From the NCBI GenBank assembly GCA_963837775.1, contig CAWIOX010000017.1:1-64000 (forward strand): DNA of 64,000 nucleotides. Reading direction: 5' to 3'. This DNA comes from CAWIOX01 sp963837775 (GTDB lineage Bacteria > Pseudomonadota > Gammaproteobacteria > Burkholderiales > Burkholderiaceae_D). A program made the translations under genes and the position numbers. This document shows, in pieces, positions 10,564 to 21,874 of the stretch (within the stretch, counting starts at the first letter, position 1; the number at the start of each line of letters is the position of its first letter). The notes under the pieces were generated by a model that was not told where the DNA came from, did no database searches, and saw only the letters and a program-made list of their open reading frames with translations.

Positions 10564-11695
10564 TCAGTGTGAATTCGGTAAATGACGGCTCGTCGTGTTG
10601 CGATGTTTGAGATTCAGGTTGAAACAGTTTGCTGGATTTTTCATTGTTATTGAGCAACCACAGCAGATTGGTTGCGGAGTCGGCATGGCTGAGCGCTTCA
10701 TCCTGTGTGATCAATCCGCTCTTGATCATTTGTATCAATGCCAGTTCGAAGGTCTGGGAGCCGGGCGACAGGCTTTTTTCAATCGCTTCCTTGATCTGCG
10801 AAATTTCGCCTTTTTCGATCAGTTCCGCAATATGACGCGTATTGAGCATGACTTCCACCGCCGGCATGCGTTTCCCTGCGGTGGCGCTTAACAGGCGCTG
10901 GGAAATGATGGCGCGCAGGGTTGACGACAGGTCGAGTAGGAGTGCATTCCGGTTTTCGGACGGGAAGAAGCTGATGATCCGATTGAGCGCCTGATAGCTA
11001 TTGCTGGCATGCAATGTTGCGACGACCAGATGCCCCGATTGCGCATAGGCAATTGCGGCCGACATGGTGTCCTTATCGCGGATTTCACCGATCAATATGC
11101 AATCCGGCGCCTGGCGCAAGGAATTCTTCAGTGCGATTTCGAGGCTGTCGGAATCGGTCCCGATTTCGCGCTGGTTGACGATGGATTTCTTGTTCCGGAA
11201 CAGATATTCAATCGGATCTTCAATCGTCAGGATGTGACCCGGGCGTAACTCGTTGCGGTGATCCAGCATCGATGCGATCGTGGTCGATTTGCCTGAACCG
11301 GTTGATCCGACCACCAGTATCAGACCGCGTTTTTCCATGATGAGCTCGCTCAGTACCGGGGGCAGGGATAAGGTGTCCAGCGCGGGTATGCCTTGCGGTA
11401 TGAAACGAAAAACAGCCGAAATACTGCCGCGCTGCCTGAAAGCCGATAAGCGGAAGCGGCCGACTCCGGATGCGGGAATGCCTATATTGAGTTCATTGGT
11501 CTGTTCCAGTACCTGCAGGTCGGCGGCGGGAACTACCTCGGCCAATAAGGCCATGATGTTCGACGCATCCATTTTTTGCTGATTGATCGGAAGCAGATTG
11601 CCGTTGATCTTCACGTGCACCGGCGAATTGACCGCCAGAAACAGGTCGGATGCGCCCTTTTCCTTCATGAGCAAAAACAGACGATCCATCAACAT
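10556..11695 (-). CDS. pilU: Type IV pilus retraction ATPase, PilU type
   Basis: 379 aa. PilT/VirB11-like ATPase: an N-terminal PAS-like domain starting with KGASDLFLA, Walker A GSTGSGKST (~128-136), Asp box ILTIEDPIEY, Walker B ILIGEIRDKDTM and the His box HLVVATLHAS. The C-terminal ~45 residues, Ser/Glu/Gln-rich, extend past the PilT core. The early ASDLFL sequence and long tail fit PilU better than PilT. No pilT is adjacent. The gene is embedded between dapD and yffB-dapE. Confidence 0.87.
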   Translation of the reverse strand: MLMDRLFLLMKEKGASDLFLAVNSPVHVKINGNLLPINQQKMDASNIMALLAEVVPAADLQVLEQTNELNIGIPASGVGRFRLSAFRQRGSISAVFRFIPQGIPALDTLSLPPVLSELIMEKRGLILVVGSTGSGKSTTIASMLDHRNELRPGHILTIEDPIEYLFRNKKSIVNQREIGTDSDSLEIALKNSLRQAPDCILIGEIRDKDTMSAAIAYAQSGHLVVATLHASNSYQALNRIISFFPSENRNALLLDLSSTLRAIISQRLLSATAGKRMPAVEVMLNTRHIAELIEKGEISQIKEAIEKSLSPGSQTFELALIQMIKSGLITQDEALSHADSATNLLWLLNNNEKSSKLFQPESQTSQHDEPSFTEFTLNA

Positions 11696-11779
11696 CGGGG
11701 GCGCTCCTACATTAAGACTGGGATTGTTATTGCCGGGAACGCACTTCTTGGCCGCTTAAACCCCGTTGCTGTTTGTCCA

Positions 11780-11811
11780 TTGAGGGCAGCAACCATGGTT
11801 GCTGCCCTCAA
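11780..11811. terminator. 14-bp perfect hairpin after dapD
   Basis: TTGAGGGCAGCAAC (11780-11793) pairs perfectly with GTTGCTGCCCTCAA (11798-11811) across a 4-nt loop, 18 nt beyond the dapD stop on the minus strand. There is no T tract, but stability and position suggest a terminator or 3' stabiliser separating dapCD from pilU. Confidence 0.6.
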
Positions 11812-11828
11812 TGCAGGAACTATTGCAT

Positions 11829-12653
11829 TTAGTCGCGCAACAATTCATTGATGCCGGTCTTGGCTCGGGTTTTGGCATCGACGCGCTTGACGATGACTGC
11901 GCAGTACAGGCTGTATTTGCCATCGGCAGACGGCAGATTGCCGGACACGACAACGGAGCCGGCAGGGATGCGGCCATAGGTGACTTCGCCGGTGGCGCGG
12001 TCGTAAATTTTGGTCGACTGACCGATATACACGCCCATCGAGATCACCGAGTTCTCTTCGACGATCACGCCTTCGACGATTTCCGAGCGGGCGCCGATGA
12101 AGCAATTGTCTTCGATGATGGTCGGATTGGCTTGCATCGGTTCCAGCACGCCGCCAATGCCGACGCCGCCGGACAGATGGACGTTCTTGCCGATCTGCGC
12201 GCAGGAGCCGACCGTAGCCCAGGCATCGACCATCGTGCCTTCATCGACATAGGCGCCGATGTTGACGAAGGAAGGCATCAGGATCACATTTTTGCCGAGG
12301 AAGCTGCCGCGGCGCGCAACGGCCGGCGGCACCACGCGAAAGCCGCCCTTGGCGAAGTCGTCTGCGGTGTAGTTGGCGAATTTGGTCGGCACTTTGTCGT
12401 AGAACTGCATATGGTCGCCGGACGGCATCACGATGTTGTCTTCCAGTCGGAACGACAGCAATACTGCTTTCTTGACCCACTGGTTGACGACCCAGTCGCC
12501 ACTGTCTTTTTGCGCAACCCGCAGGCTGCCGTCGTTGAGTTGTTCGATGACGTGAGCAACGGCATCGCGCACCTCTGCTGGTGCCGATGCCGGAGAGAAG
12601 TCGGCGCGATTTTCCCACGCTGCGTCAATGATCTGTTCAAGTTGTTGAGTCAT
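11829..12653 (-). CDS. dapD: 2,3,4,5-tetrahydropyridine-2,6-dicarboxylate N-succinyltransferase
   Basis: 274 aa, exactly the usual length. Transfers succinyl from succinyl-CoA to tetrahydrodipicolinate in DAP/lysine synthesis. An N-terminal helical domain (~1-100) is followed by a left-handed parallel beta-helix built of hexapeptide repeats (VNIGAYVDEGTMVD onwards) and the CoA-binding C-terminal strands (GRIPAGSVVVSG). It lies 31 bp downstream of dapC on the same strand. Confidence 0.96.
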   Translation of the reverse strand: MTQQLEQIIDAAWENRADFSPASAPAEVRDAVAHVIEQLNDGSLRVAQKDSGDWVVNQWVKKAVLLSFRLEDNIVMPSGDHMQFYDKVPTKFANYTADDFAKGGFRVVPPAVARRGSFLGKNVILMPSFVNIGAYVDEGTMVDAWATVGSCAQIGKNVHLSGGVGIGGVLEPMQANPTIIEDNCFIGARSEIVEGVIVEENSVISMGVYIGQSTKIYDRATGEVTYGRIPAGSVVVSGNLPSADGKYSLYCAVIVKRVDAKTRAKTGINELLRD

Positions 12654-12684
12654 GGTGTCGGTTTGATCCGTTAATAGTTGTTAA

Positions 12685-13897
12685 TTAGGAGCGGCTTAAT
12701 TTTTTGGTGAATTCGACGATGCGGCGTGCAGCTTCAAGGCATTCATCCACTTCAGCCACCAGTGCCATGCGAATGTAGTCCTGCCCCGGATTGATGCCGT
12801 GCGCCTCGCGGGCCAGATAGCTGCCGGGCAAAACGGTCACATTATATTCGGCATACAGGCGTTTCGCGTATTCGGTGTCGGACAGGCCGGTGCGCTTGCC
12901 GACTTGCGCCCACAGGTAAAAGCCGGCATCTGGCAGCGCTACGTCCAGCACTTCTTGCAATAGCGGCGTGATCTGGCTGAATTTAGTGATGTATTTGGCA
13001 CGGTTTTCCACCACGTGCAGTTCGTCATTCCAGGCGATTATCGATGCGGCCTGGATGGTGGGCGACATCGCGCTGCCGTGGTAGGTGCGATACAGAAGAA
13101 ATTTCTTGATCAGCTCCGCGTCGCCGGCCACAAAGCCGGAGCGCATGCCGGGCACGTTGGAGCGTTTCGACAGGCTGGAGAAGGTGATCAGGCGCGGATA
13201 GCCGCTGCGCCCCAATTTGTGCGCAGCTTCCAGGCTGCCCAATGGCGCTTCCGATTTGAAATAAATCTCGGAATAGCATTCATCGGCGGCAATGATGAAG
13301 CCATAACGGTCGGACAGTTCGAACAAGTTTTTCCAGTCTTCCAGCGACAGCACTGCGCCGGTCGGGTTGCCTGGCGAGCAGATGTACAGCAATTGAACGC
13401 GCGGCCAGACATCGGCTGGCACGACTGAAAAATCCGGTGCGAAGTTACGTTCCGGATCGGAATTGACAAAATAAGGCTCGGCACCCGCCAGATAGGCGGC
13501 GCCTTCGTAAATTTGGTAAAACGGGTTCGGGCAGATCACCAGCGCGATCGTTTTTGCTTGGGTCGATCACCGTTTGCGCCAGCGCGAACAGCGCTTCACG
13601 CGAACCGTTCACTGGCAGAATCTGGCTTGCCGGATCCAGCTTTGGCAGCTGATAACGACGTTCAAGCCAATTGGCGATGGTGGCACGCAAGGCATCCGAT
13701 CCGGCGGTGGTCGGATAACTCGCCAGACCGCTCAAATTGTCAGCCAGTGCTTGTCGAATCAGGGCCGGTGTCGGATGTTTCGGTTCGCCGATGCCCAGGC
13801 TGATTGCCTTGTAATCGGGGTTGGGCGTTACCCCGGCAAACAGTTGCTTGAGCTTTTCAAACGGATAGGGTTGCAGCTTTTGTAGGAGTGGATTCAC
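12685..13897 (-). CDS. dapC: Succinyldiaminopimelate transaminase (one-base frameshift as given)
   Basis: PLP-dependent class I/II aminotransferase making N-succinyl-LL-DAP. The first half ends in ALAQTVIDPSKNDR in one frame; the second resumes with IALVICPNPFYQIYEG in another. Removing one A from the five-A run (13551-13555 on the plus strand) gives a continuous 403-aa protein with the PLP lysine in SSLSKRS and the Arg in GMRSGF. The start chosen is GTG at 13897 (MNPLLQKLQPYPFEKL), the family-like N-terminus; an upstream ATG at 13951 is possible. The single-base insertion is more likely a sequence error than gene loss. Confidence 0.88.
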
Positions 13898-14147
13898 GTG
13901 GCTTGGATGAATGTTGTCGTAGTGGGAACTATTAAGTGAGCAAAAGCACAAAGTAAAGTGCGGACATTATACCGTCTTGCTTTTACAGTGCAGCGGCAGC
14001 GTTTAATCTGGGGCCAGGCGGAAAATGGGCGAAAAAGATGACTGGAATGTTATGATTGAGGGTCATTGTGCGAGAGTAATCGTGCTTTTTGGCGGATTTG
14101 AATAAAATCGGCTTTGTTGCAAGAACAACAGAAGAATAGTTGCCAAC

Positions 14148-17100
14148 GTGCGTTTATCATCGATTAAATTGTCAGGATTCAAGTCTTTCGTAGATCCCGC
14201 GAATTTCCAGGTGCCTGGCCAGTTGGTGGGCGTGGTCGGCCCTAACGGCTGCGGAAAGTCCAATATCATCGATGCGGTGCGCTGGGTGCTGGGCGAATCC
14301 AAGGCATCCGAATTGCGCGGCGAGTCGATGCAGGACGTGATTTTCAACGGTTCGACGCACCGCAAGCCAGCCGGGCGCGCCTCTGTCGAGCTGATTTTCG
14401 ACAATGCCGACGGACGCGCCGCCGGCCAGTGGGGCCAGTATGCGGAAATCGCCGTCAAGCGCACGCTGACGCGCGATGGCACATCGACTTACTACATCAA
14501 CAATCAAGCGGTACGGCGACGCGATATTCAAGACATTTTTCTCGGCACCGGCCTCGGGCCGCGCGCTTACGCGATCATCGGACAGGGCATGATTTCGCGC
14601 ATCATCGAGGCCCGGCCGGAAGAGTTGCGCATATTCCTGGAAGAGGCTGCAGGCGTATCCAAATACAAGGAGCGCCGTCGCGAAACCGAGAACCGCCTGC
14701 AGGATGCGCGCGAGAATCTGACCCGGCTCGACGATATCCTGCGCGAACTGAATGCGAATCTTGAAAAGCTCGAGGCGCAGGCTGTTGTCGCGCAAAAATT
14801 CAAGTCGCTGCAATCTGATCAGGATGAAAAGCAAAAGCTGATGTGGCTGTTGCGCAAGAACGAGGCCAAGGCAGAGCAGGATAAATTTTTCCGCGAAATC
14901 GAACAGGCGCAAACCGACCTGGAGCAGCATACTGCCCAGTTGCGCCATGTCGAAGCGGAACTGGAGCACATGCGCCAGACCCACTACGCGGTGGGCGACC
15001 GGATGCATCAGGCGCAAGGCCATCTGTATCAGACCAATGCCGAAATCGGCAGTCTGGAAGCGGAAATCAAGTTCGTCATCGAGTCGCGTAATCGCTTGCA
15101 ACTTCAGCTCAATGCGCTGACCGTCCAGCGCGAGCAATGGCAGCGTCAGAGCCAACAGAGCCAGGATGCATTGGCCGAGGCCGAGTTCCAGTTGGAGGAG
15201 CAGGGTGCATTGGTAGAGCATACGCAAGAGGCGGTGCATCAGGCCAATGACAAATTGCCGGCGCTGGAGCAAGCCTGGCGCACAGCGCAAGCCAAAACCA
15301 CCGAATCGCGCGCCAAAATCATGCAGGCGCAGCAGCAGATCGAGCTGGAGTCGGCGCATCAGCGCAATGCCTCCAACATCCTGAACGGCCTTGCATTGCG
15401 CCGCGAACGCCTGTCGCAAGAGAAAAGCGGACTGAATCTGCCTGACAGCACGCATCTTGCGAATCTGAAAATGCAACTGGAAGAGAAGCAGGCTGCATTG
15501 GAAGAGGCGGGAATCGTGCTGGAGATCGCGCAGGAACAGCAGCCGGCGATGGAAGAAGAGCGTCGTGCCGCGCAGGCTCAGGTCAATGCCGAAGCCGCCA
15601 GCAACGCCCAACTGGAAGCGCGTCTGGGTGCATTGAAGCAATTGCAGGAAAAAGTGCAGAGTCAAGGCAAAATTCAGCCCTGGCTCAAGAAGCATGAATT
15701 GGGCGAATTGCCCCGTCTGTGGCAAAAAATGCAGATTGAACAAGGCTGGGAAACGGCGCTGGAATCGGTGCTGCGAGAGCGCACCTCGGCGCTGGAAGTA
15801 TCCAATCTGGATTGGGTCAAAGCCTTTTTCGGCGACGCACCGCCAGCTAAGCTGGCATTATTTTCACCCAATGGACCAATCGCCGCACCAGTCAATGAAG
15901 AAGTCCATGCCGGCCTGAAGCCGCTGCTGAGCTTGTTGAAATTGAACGATCCGGGCTTGCGTGCCTTGCTGCAGGACTGGTTGCACCTGGTGTTTATTGC
16001 TGAAGATGTTGGCAGTGCGTTCGCTGAACGTAATAAATTGCCGGTCGGCGCTTATTTCATCACACAACAGGGGCATGTCGTCAGCAAAGCCAGTGTGCGA
16101 TTTTATGCGTCCGACTCGGAGCAGGACGGCATGCTGGCACGCCAGCAGGAAATCGACAATCTCATCAAACAGTTGCGTGCACAGCAATTGTTGGCAGACG
16201 AAGCCCGGTCGCGCTCGGTACGGGCTGAATCGGCATTGTCACAGGTGATGCGGCAGTTGCAGGACAGTCGCCAGGGCATGAATGTCTTGACGCAGGCGGT
16301 GCATGGCTTGCAGATCGATGTCGTCAAGTTATCGGAAGTGCAGGAGCGCTTCAATCAGCGCAGCACGCAGATAGCAAATGACCTGGCCGAAATCGCCGAG
16401 CAGGAGGCTGAGCAGCAGCAGATCAGGGTCGAGTCGGAAGCCCGTTTTGAAGAGCTGGATGCGGAGCTGGCCGAGTTGCAGGAGGCCCACGAGGATGGGC
16501 AAACCGATTATCTGGCCAAAGAGCAGCAACTGGCGGACCTGCGGCAGCGCCTGCGCGAGCTGGAACGGGCTGCGCAGGATGCCGAATTCGCCGAAAAATC
16601 CCAGCGCAGCAAGATGGATGAGTTCAGGCGCAACATCACTACCGCAGTGGAGCAGTCGGCGCAATTGTTCGCCAGCATGCAGCAGGGCAATCTGGAACTG
16701 GAGAGCCTGAATGACCAGACCGCCCAAGCCGGCTTGCAATCCTTGCTGGAAAAACGCAGCGACCAGGAGCGCGCGTTGTCGGATGCGCGCCATGAGCTGG
16801 ATCAGATCACGCAGAAATTGCGGCATCTGGAGGATGCCCGCACCCAGAATGAGCGCAATCTGCAGCCGCAGCGCGACAGGATCATGGAACTGCAGTTGAA
16901 GGAGCAGGCCGCGCGCCTGAATCAGGAACAATTCTCGCAGCAACTCGCCGAAGCACAGGCAGATGAAGCTTGCTCTTGCGGAAAAATTACATGCAGACAT
17001 GCGCGCCTCTTATCTGCAAGGCGAAGTGACACGCCTGACGAATGCCATTGCCGGCCTCGGCGCGGTCAATCTGGCGGCGCTGGATGAACTGGCGCAGGCA

Positions 17101-17682
17101 TCGGAGCGCAAGAACTTCCTTGATGCGCAGAATGCTGATTTACTGGAGGCCATCAACACACTGGAAGATGCGATCCACCGCATTGACAGGGAAACACGCG
17201 ATCTATTGCAAGACACCTTTACCAAAGTCAATGGCCACTTCGCGGAGTTATTCCCTATCCTGTTCGGCGGCGGACAGGCCAAGCTGATGATGACTGGTGA
17301 AGAAATTCTCGACTCCGGGGTGCAGGTGATGGCGCAACCGCCGGGTAAAAAAAATGCGACCATTCATTTGCTGTCCGGCGGCGAGAAAGCCCTGACAGCA
17401 ACGGCACTGGTTTTTTCGATGTTTCAGCTTAATCCCGCTCCTTTTTGCTTGCTCGATGAGGTTGATGCGCCATTGGATGATTCAAATACCGAGCGTTTCT
17501 GTAATATGGTGAAACGCATGTCGGCAAATACGCAATTTCTGTTTATTTCACACAACAAGATTGCGATGGAAATGGCTCAGCAATTGATAGGCGTAACGAT
17601 GCAAGAACAAGGGGTCTCCCGTATTGTGGCGGTGGACATGGAGTCCGCAGCCAATTTCGCTTCAGAGGTACAAGCAGCATGA
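14148..17682 (+). CDS. smc: Chromosome partition ATPase SMC (one-base frameshift as given)
   Basis: Condensin core protein that compacts and segregates chromosomes. Walker A GPNGCGKSN (~32-40); long coiled coils either side of a hinge at ~500-650; signature LSGGEKALTA and Walker B FCLLDEVDAPLDD near the C-terminus. The reading frame breaks at 16970-16971: ...AQADEAC... versus ...ALAEKLHADMRASY.... Deleting one T of the TT gives a continuous 1,177-aa protein. The start is GTG with a weak ribosome-binding site. The stop overlaps zipA by 4 nt. The gene is normally essential or nearly so, so an assembly insertion is suspected. Confidence 0.92.
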
Positions 17683-18767
17683 CAGAATTACAAATGAGCT
17701 TAATTGCAATTGGCGCCACCATCGTGGCCGGTGTTATTTCTTACAATAAATGGCAGGAGCATAAAGCCAAGAAAAGTGTGGAGCAGGCATTTACGTCCGA
17801 ACATGCAGATGTATTGATGCAGACAGCGGATGCGCCTGCGGCAGATTCTGCGACACAGGCAAGGCACGAGCCAAGTTTCTCCGGTGCTTCGATACAGGCT
17901 GCGGCAAACTCGCATACGGAGGAGGGCGCAGCAACAGGTAATGGCGATGAACCCGCTTCTTCCGCTCAGAAGAAAGAGTTGCCGGTTGATACCTTGATCG
18001 ATTGCAATATCCCACTGATGCTGGATGGCGTGGTGCAGGGGGCAAAAATACTCCCGGTGTTGCAATCCTTGCAGCACATTGGCTATAAGCCTGTGCATTT
18101 CATCGGGCGCCGTCAGGATGAGACCTGGGAAGCAGTTCAATCTGGCTGTGTTTATTCGGCGTTGCAGGCCGGCGTGCAATTGGCCAGCCGCAGCAATGCG
18201 CTCAATGAGCTTGAATATTCGGAACTGGTGATGCGGTTGCGTGAGGTCGCAGATACGCTTGGTGCCGAACTTGATGTGCCGGACATGCCGGAAGTGATCG
18301 ATGCAGCGCGTGAGCTGCATCGATTCATCGTAGATCACGATGCGCAGCTGGGTATCAATGTCCATACCAATGGCGCTCCGTGGGACGTGAGCAGCTTGTT
18401 GGCGATATTAGGCAGGCAGGGGTTCGACATGCATCCGGATGGACGCTTCATCATGCCCGATGGCGATGGCGGCAGCCTGTTTTCGCTCTCAACTAACACC
18501 AGCCCGTCTGCAGAAAATACGCCACGCCTGACTTTATTGCTCAGCGTGCCTTGCGTCGCCCCAATGAAGGACGGCTTTGGAGTTATGGTAGCCAGTGCCA
18601 AGACGCTTGCTGAGAAATTGGACGGAACGGTCGTCGACGATGGCAATAATGCGCTTTCCGACGAGGCAATTGCAAGTATTGCCGGACAGGTTCACGCCTT
18701 TTATGATGATATGCAGGCAGCGGAAATACCGGCCGGCTCGACTCGGGCACAACGCCTGTTCTATTGA
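17679..18767 (+). CDS. zipA: ZipA-like cell division protein
   Basis: 362 aa. One N-terminal membrane helix (~5-20) is followed by a charged Ala/Glu/Ser/Thr-rich linker (~30-100). The C-terminal globular domain (~190-355) resembles ZipA_C, which binds the FtsZ tail. ZipA anchors the Z ring at the membrane. Sequence divergence from enterobacterial ZipA is large, and the call leans on topology and the conserved smc-zipA-ligA order. It overlaps smc and ligA by 4 nt each (ATGA), indicating translational coupling. Confidence 0.8.
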   Translation: MTELQMSLIAIGATIVAGVISYNKWQEHKAKKSVEQAFTSEHADVLMQTADAPAADSATQARHEPSFSGASIQAAANSHTEEGAATGNGDEPASSAQKKELPVDTLIDCNIPLMLDGVVQGAKILPVLQSLQHIGYKPVHFIGRRQDETWEAVQSGCVYSALQAGVQLASRSNALNELEYSELVMRLREVADTLGAELDVPDMPEVIDAARELHRFIVDHDAQLGINVHTNGAPWDVSSLLAILGRQGFDMHPDGRFIMPDGDGGSLFSLSTNTSPSAENTPRLTLLLSVPCVAPMKDGFGVMVASAKTLAEKLDGTVVDDGNNALSDEAIASIAGQVHAFYDDMQAAEIPAGSTRAQRLFY

Positions 18768-20843
18768 TGACTCGACCAGATTTATTCCCGCATGACTTGC
18801 AGATCAGCAGCAAATTTCAACAAAACAAAGCCGATGCGACCGATTGGCGGGCACGGTCTGCGTGGCTCAGCGACGAACTGAGACGGCATAATTTTGCTTA
18901 TTATGTGCTCGACAATCCAACCATACCGGATGCCGAATACGACAAGTTGTTCCGTGAACTGCAGGCACTGGAAGCGGCCCATCCTGAACTGGTGACGGCA
19001 GATTCGCCGACGCAACGGGTCGGCGCATTGCCGCTGACGCAATTTGCACAGGTCACGCATTCGGAACCGATGCTGTCGCTCAACAATGGCTTTGAAGAAA
19101 GCGATATCGTTGCGTTCGACCGGCGTGCGCGCGAGGGACTGTCGAGTGCCGCGGTGGAATATGCGACCGAGCTGAAGTTTGACGGGCTGGCGATCAACCT
19201 GCGCTATGAAAACGGCATATTCATCCAGGCCGCAACCCGGGGCGATGGTGCAACCGGTGAAGACGTTACCCAGAACATCCGTACCGTGCGCGCCATTCCG
19301 CTACGCCTGCATACGGATAATCCGCCTGCGGTAATCGATATCCGTGGTGAGGTGCTGATGTACAAGGCGGATTTCGCCCGGCTCAATGCGCGTCAGCGCG
19401 AGGCCGGGTTGAAGGAATTTGCCAATCCGCGCAATGCAGCCGCCGGCAGCCTGCGACAGCTCGATTCACGCATCACCGCGCAGCGCGCATTGCGTTTCTT
19501 CGCTTATGGCGTTGGTGCGTTGCAGGGGGCAGAGTTGCCGCCTTCGCACACGGCTTTGCTCGACTGGTATGCGCAGTTAGGTGTGCCGGTCTGTCATGAG
19601 CGTGCTGTGGTAAGCGGTGCAGAAGGCTTGCTGGCCTATTTCAAGAGCATTGCGGACAAACGTGCGCAACTGCCTTACGAAATCGATGGCGTCGTATACA
19701 AGGTCAATCGTTTTGCCCAACAGCAAGCACTCGGTTTCGTGTCGCGTGCCCCGCGCTTTGCCCTGGCGCACAAGTTTCCGGCGGAAGAGGCGCTAACTGT
19801 GGTGCAGGAAATCGAGGTGCAGGTCGGTCGCACCGGCGCCATCACGCCTGTGGCGCGGCTGGCCCCGGTTTTCGTCGGTGGCGTGACGGTCACCAATGCC
19901 ACCTTGCACAACGAGGATGAGGTCAGGCGCAAGGATATCCGCATCGGCGATACCGTCATCGTGCGCCGCGCCGGCGACGTGATCCCGGAAGTGGTGTCCT
20001 ATGTGCCGGAACAGCGACCGGATGCTGCGCGTGAATTCGCGATGCCGACAACGTGTCCGGTATGCGGCTCCGAAATTGTCCGGTTGGAAGACGAGGCGAT
20101 TGCGCGTTGTTCCGGTGGCTGGATCAAGTGCGCTGCACAGCGCAAGGGTGGCATCCAGCATTTCGCGTCGCGTCGCGCGCTCGATATTGAAGGGCTTGGG
20201 CGAGCAACTGATCGATCAACTGGTGGACAAGCAGGTGATTACGACACCGGCCGATTTATACAAGTTGGGATTGACATCGCTGGCCGCACTGGAGCGGATG
20301 GCAGACAAGTCGGCGCAAAATGTGCTGGATGCGCTGGAAAAATCGAAATCCACCAGTTTGCCGCGTTTCATCTACGCTTTGGGCATACGGCATGTGGGCG
20401 AATCCACCGCGAAAGCATTGGCGGCGCATTTCGGTACGCTGGATGCCTTGATGCAGGCCGGCGAGGAGCAATTGCTGGCCGTGCCGGATGTCGGGCCGGT
20501 CGTGGCGCGCTCGATTACCCTGTTTTTCTCCGATGCGCTGAATCGTGAATTAATCGAACAGTTGCGTGCAGCCGGCGTCCATTGGGTGGAGAATGCAGTC
20601 GCTGAGCAAGCCCCCAAACCATTGCAGGGCAAGACCTTCGTATTAACCGGCAGCTTGCCGAATCTCACGCGCGATGCTGCGGCTGAGATGATCGAGCTGG
20701 CGGGTGGTAAGGTTGCCGGCTCGGTTTCCAAGAAAACCAGTTATGTAGTGGCAGGCGAAGAGGCTGGCAGCAAGCTGGTGAAGGCGCAGGAATTGGGTAT
20801 AGCCATCCTGGATGAAGCAGGACTGCTTCAATTACTAGACTAG
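18764..20843 (+). CDS. ligA: NAD-dependent DNA ligase (one-base frameshift as given)
   Basis: Seals nicks using NAD+. The adenylation domain carries the lysine in LKFDGLAI. The OB fold is around VGRTGAITPVARL, the Cys4 zinc finger starts TCPVCGSE, and helix-hairpin-helix repeats and a C-terminal BRCT domain (GKTFVLTGSLPN) follow. The frame breaks within GGG at 20198-20200: EGLGRATDRS versus GLGEQLIDQLVD. Dropping one G yields a continuous 692-aa enzyme. LigA is essential in bacteria, so the extra base is probably an assembly error. Confidence 0.94.
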
Positions 20844-20850
20844 ACAAGCA

Positions 20851-21729
20851 ATGAATAAAATCCGTAAAGCAGTGTTTCCGGTGGCCGGTCTCGGCAGCCG
20901 TTTTTTACCCGCAACCAAGGCGCAGCCGAAGGAAATGCTGCCGATCGTGGACAAGCCATTGATCCAGTATGCAGTTGAAGAGGCGGCCGAAGCCGGTATC
21001 ACCGAAATGGTCTTCATCACCGGACGCAACAAGCGTGCGATTGAGGATCATTTCGACAAAGCCTATGAACTGGAGGCAGAACTGGAGGCCGCCAACAAGC
21101 AGGCCTTGCTGGAAGTGGTGCGCAACGTGATCTCCAAAAACATCAATTGCATCTATATCCGCCAGTCGGCGCCGCTGGGTCTGGGGCATGCGGTGTTGTG
21201 CGCGCGCCCGGTGATCGGCGATGCGCCTTTTGCGGTGTTGCTGGCCGATGACCTGATGGATGCCGATGCAGGGCAACCTTCGGCGATGGCGCAAATGACG
21301 CGTCTGTTCGAGCAAGAGTGTGCCAGCATCGTTGCGGTGCAGGACGTGCCGCGCGAATTCACCCAGCAGTATGGCATCGTCAGCAGCACGCCTTACCGGG
21401 AGCGCCTGGAGCGGATGCATGCGATCATCGAAAAACCGCAGCCGGCAGTCGCGCCTTCCACCCTGGCGGTAGCTGGGCGCTACATTCTGACGAGCCGGAT
21501 TTTCGATTATCTGGAGCATCTGGGCAAAGGTCTCGGCGGTGAAATTCAGCTTACCGATGCGATTGCCGCACTGGTAAAAACTGATCCGGTATTCGCCTAT
21601 CGTTTTGCGGCGACGCGCTACGACTGCGGCTCCAAGCTGGGATATCTGAAGGCATCGGTCGCATTAGGTCTGAAGCACCCGGAAGTCGGCCCTGCATTCA
21701 CCGAGTATTTGCGCAATTTGATACACTGA
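20851..21729 (+). CDS. galU: UTP-glucose-1-phosphate uridylyltransferase
   Basis: 292 aa. Makes UDP-glucose for exopolysaccharide, LPS core and trehalose pathways. Nucleotidyltransferase motifs: FPVAGLGSRFLPATKAQPKE (UTP-binding glycine loop and Lys), then FAVLLADDLMD with the metal Asp, and EKPQPA. It lies 7 nt after ligA, so it may be read through from that operon. It is followed by repeat copy F. Confidence 0.95.
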   Translation: MNKIRKAVFPVAGLGSRFLPATKAQPKEMLPIVDKPLIQYAVEEAAEAGITEMVFITGRNKRAIEDHFDKAYELEAELEAANKQALLEVVRNVISKNINCIYIRQSAPLGLGHAVLCARPVIGDAPFAVLLADDLMDADAGQPSAMAQMTRLFEQECASIVAVQDVPREFTQQYGIVSSTPYRERLERMHAIIEKPQPAVAPSTLAVAGRYILTSRIFDYLEHLGKGLGGEIQLTDAIAALVKTDPVFAYRFAATRYDCGSKLGYLKASVALGLKHPEVGPAFTEYLRNLIH

Positions 21730-21766
21730 ACCGAGCTGAAAAACGTAATTTCAAGAACTTGGCGGC

Positions 21767-21844
21767 CAAAATAATACTGCCGTGAGTATTTTTTAATCGC
21801 CTTATAATGCTTGCGGCAGAAGGTATGTTTTTCCATATACCCCC
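21767..21844 (+). repeat. Double-hairpin 3' element, copy F
   Basis: Lies 38 nt after the galU stop, plus orientation. The first hairpin is AATACT-gccgtg-AGTATT followed by a T run. The centre is CTTATAATGCTTGCGGC. The second hairpin is GGTATG...CATATACCCC. Confidence 0.75.
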
Positions 21845-21874
21845 GCAATTTTCTCAATTTATACGGTAGTTATC

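Noticed and set aside
14172..15743. 523-codon minus-strand frame opposite smc
   Set aside because: Leu/Gln-rich translation is the mirror of the smc coiled coil; no start signal or family features. smc itself is unmistakable.
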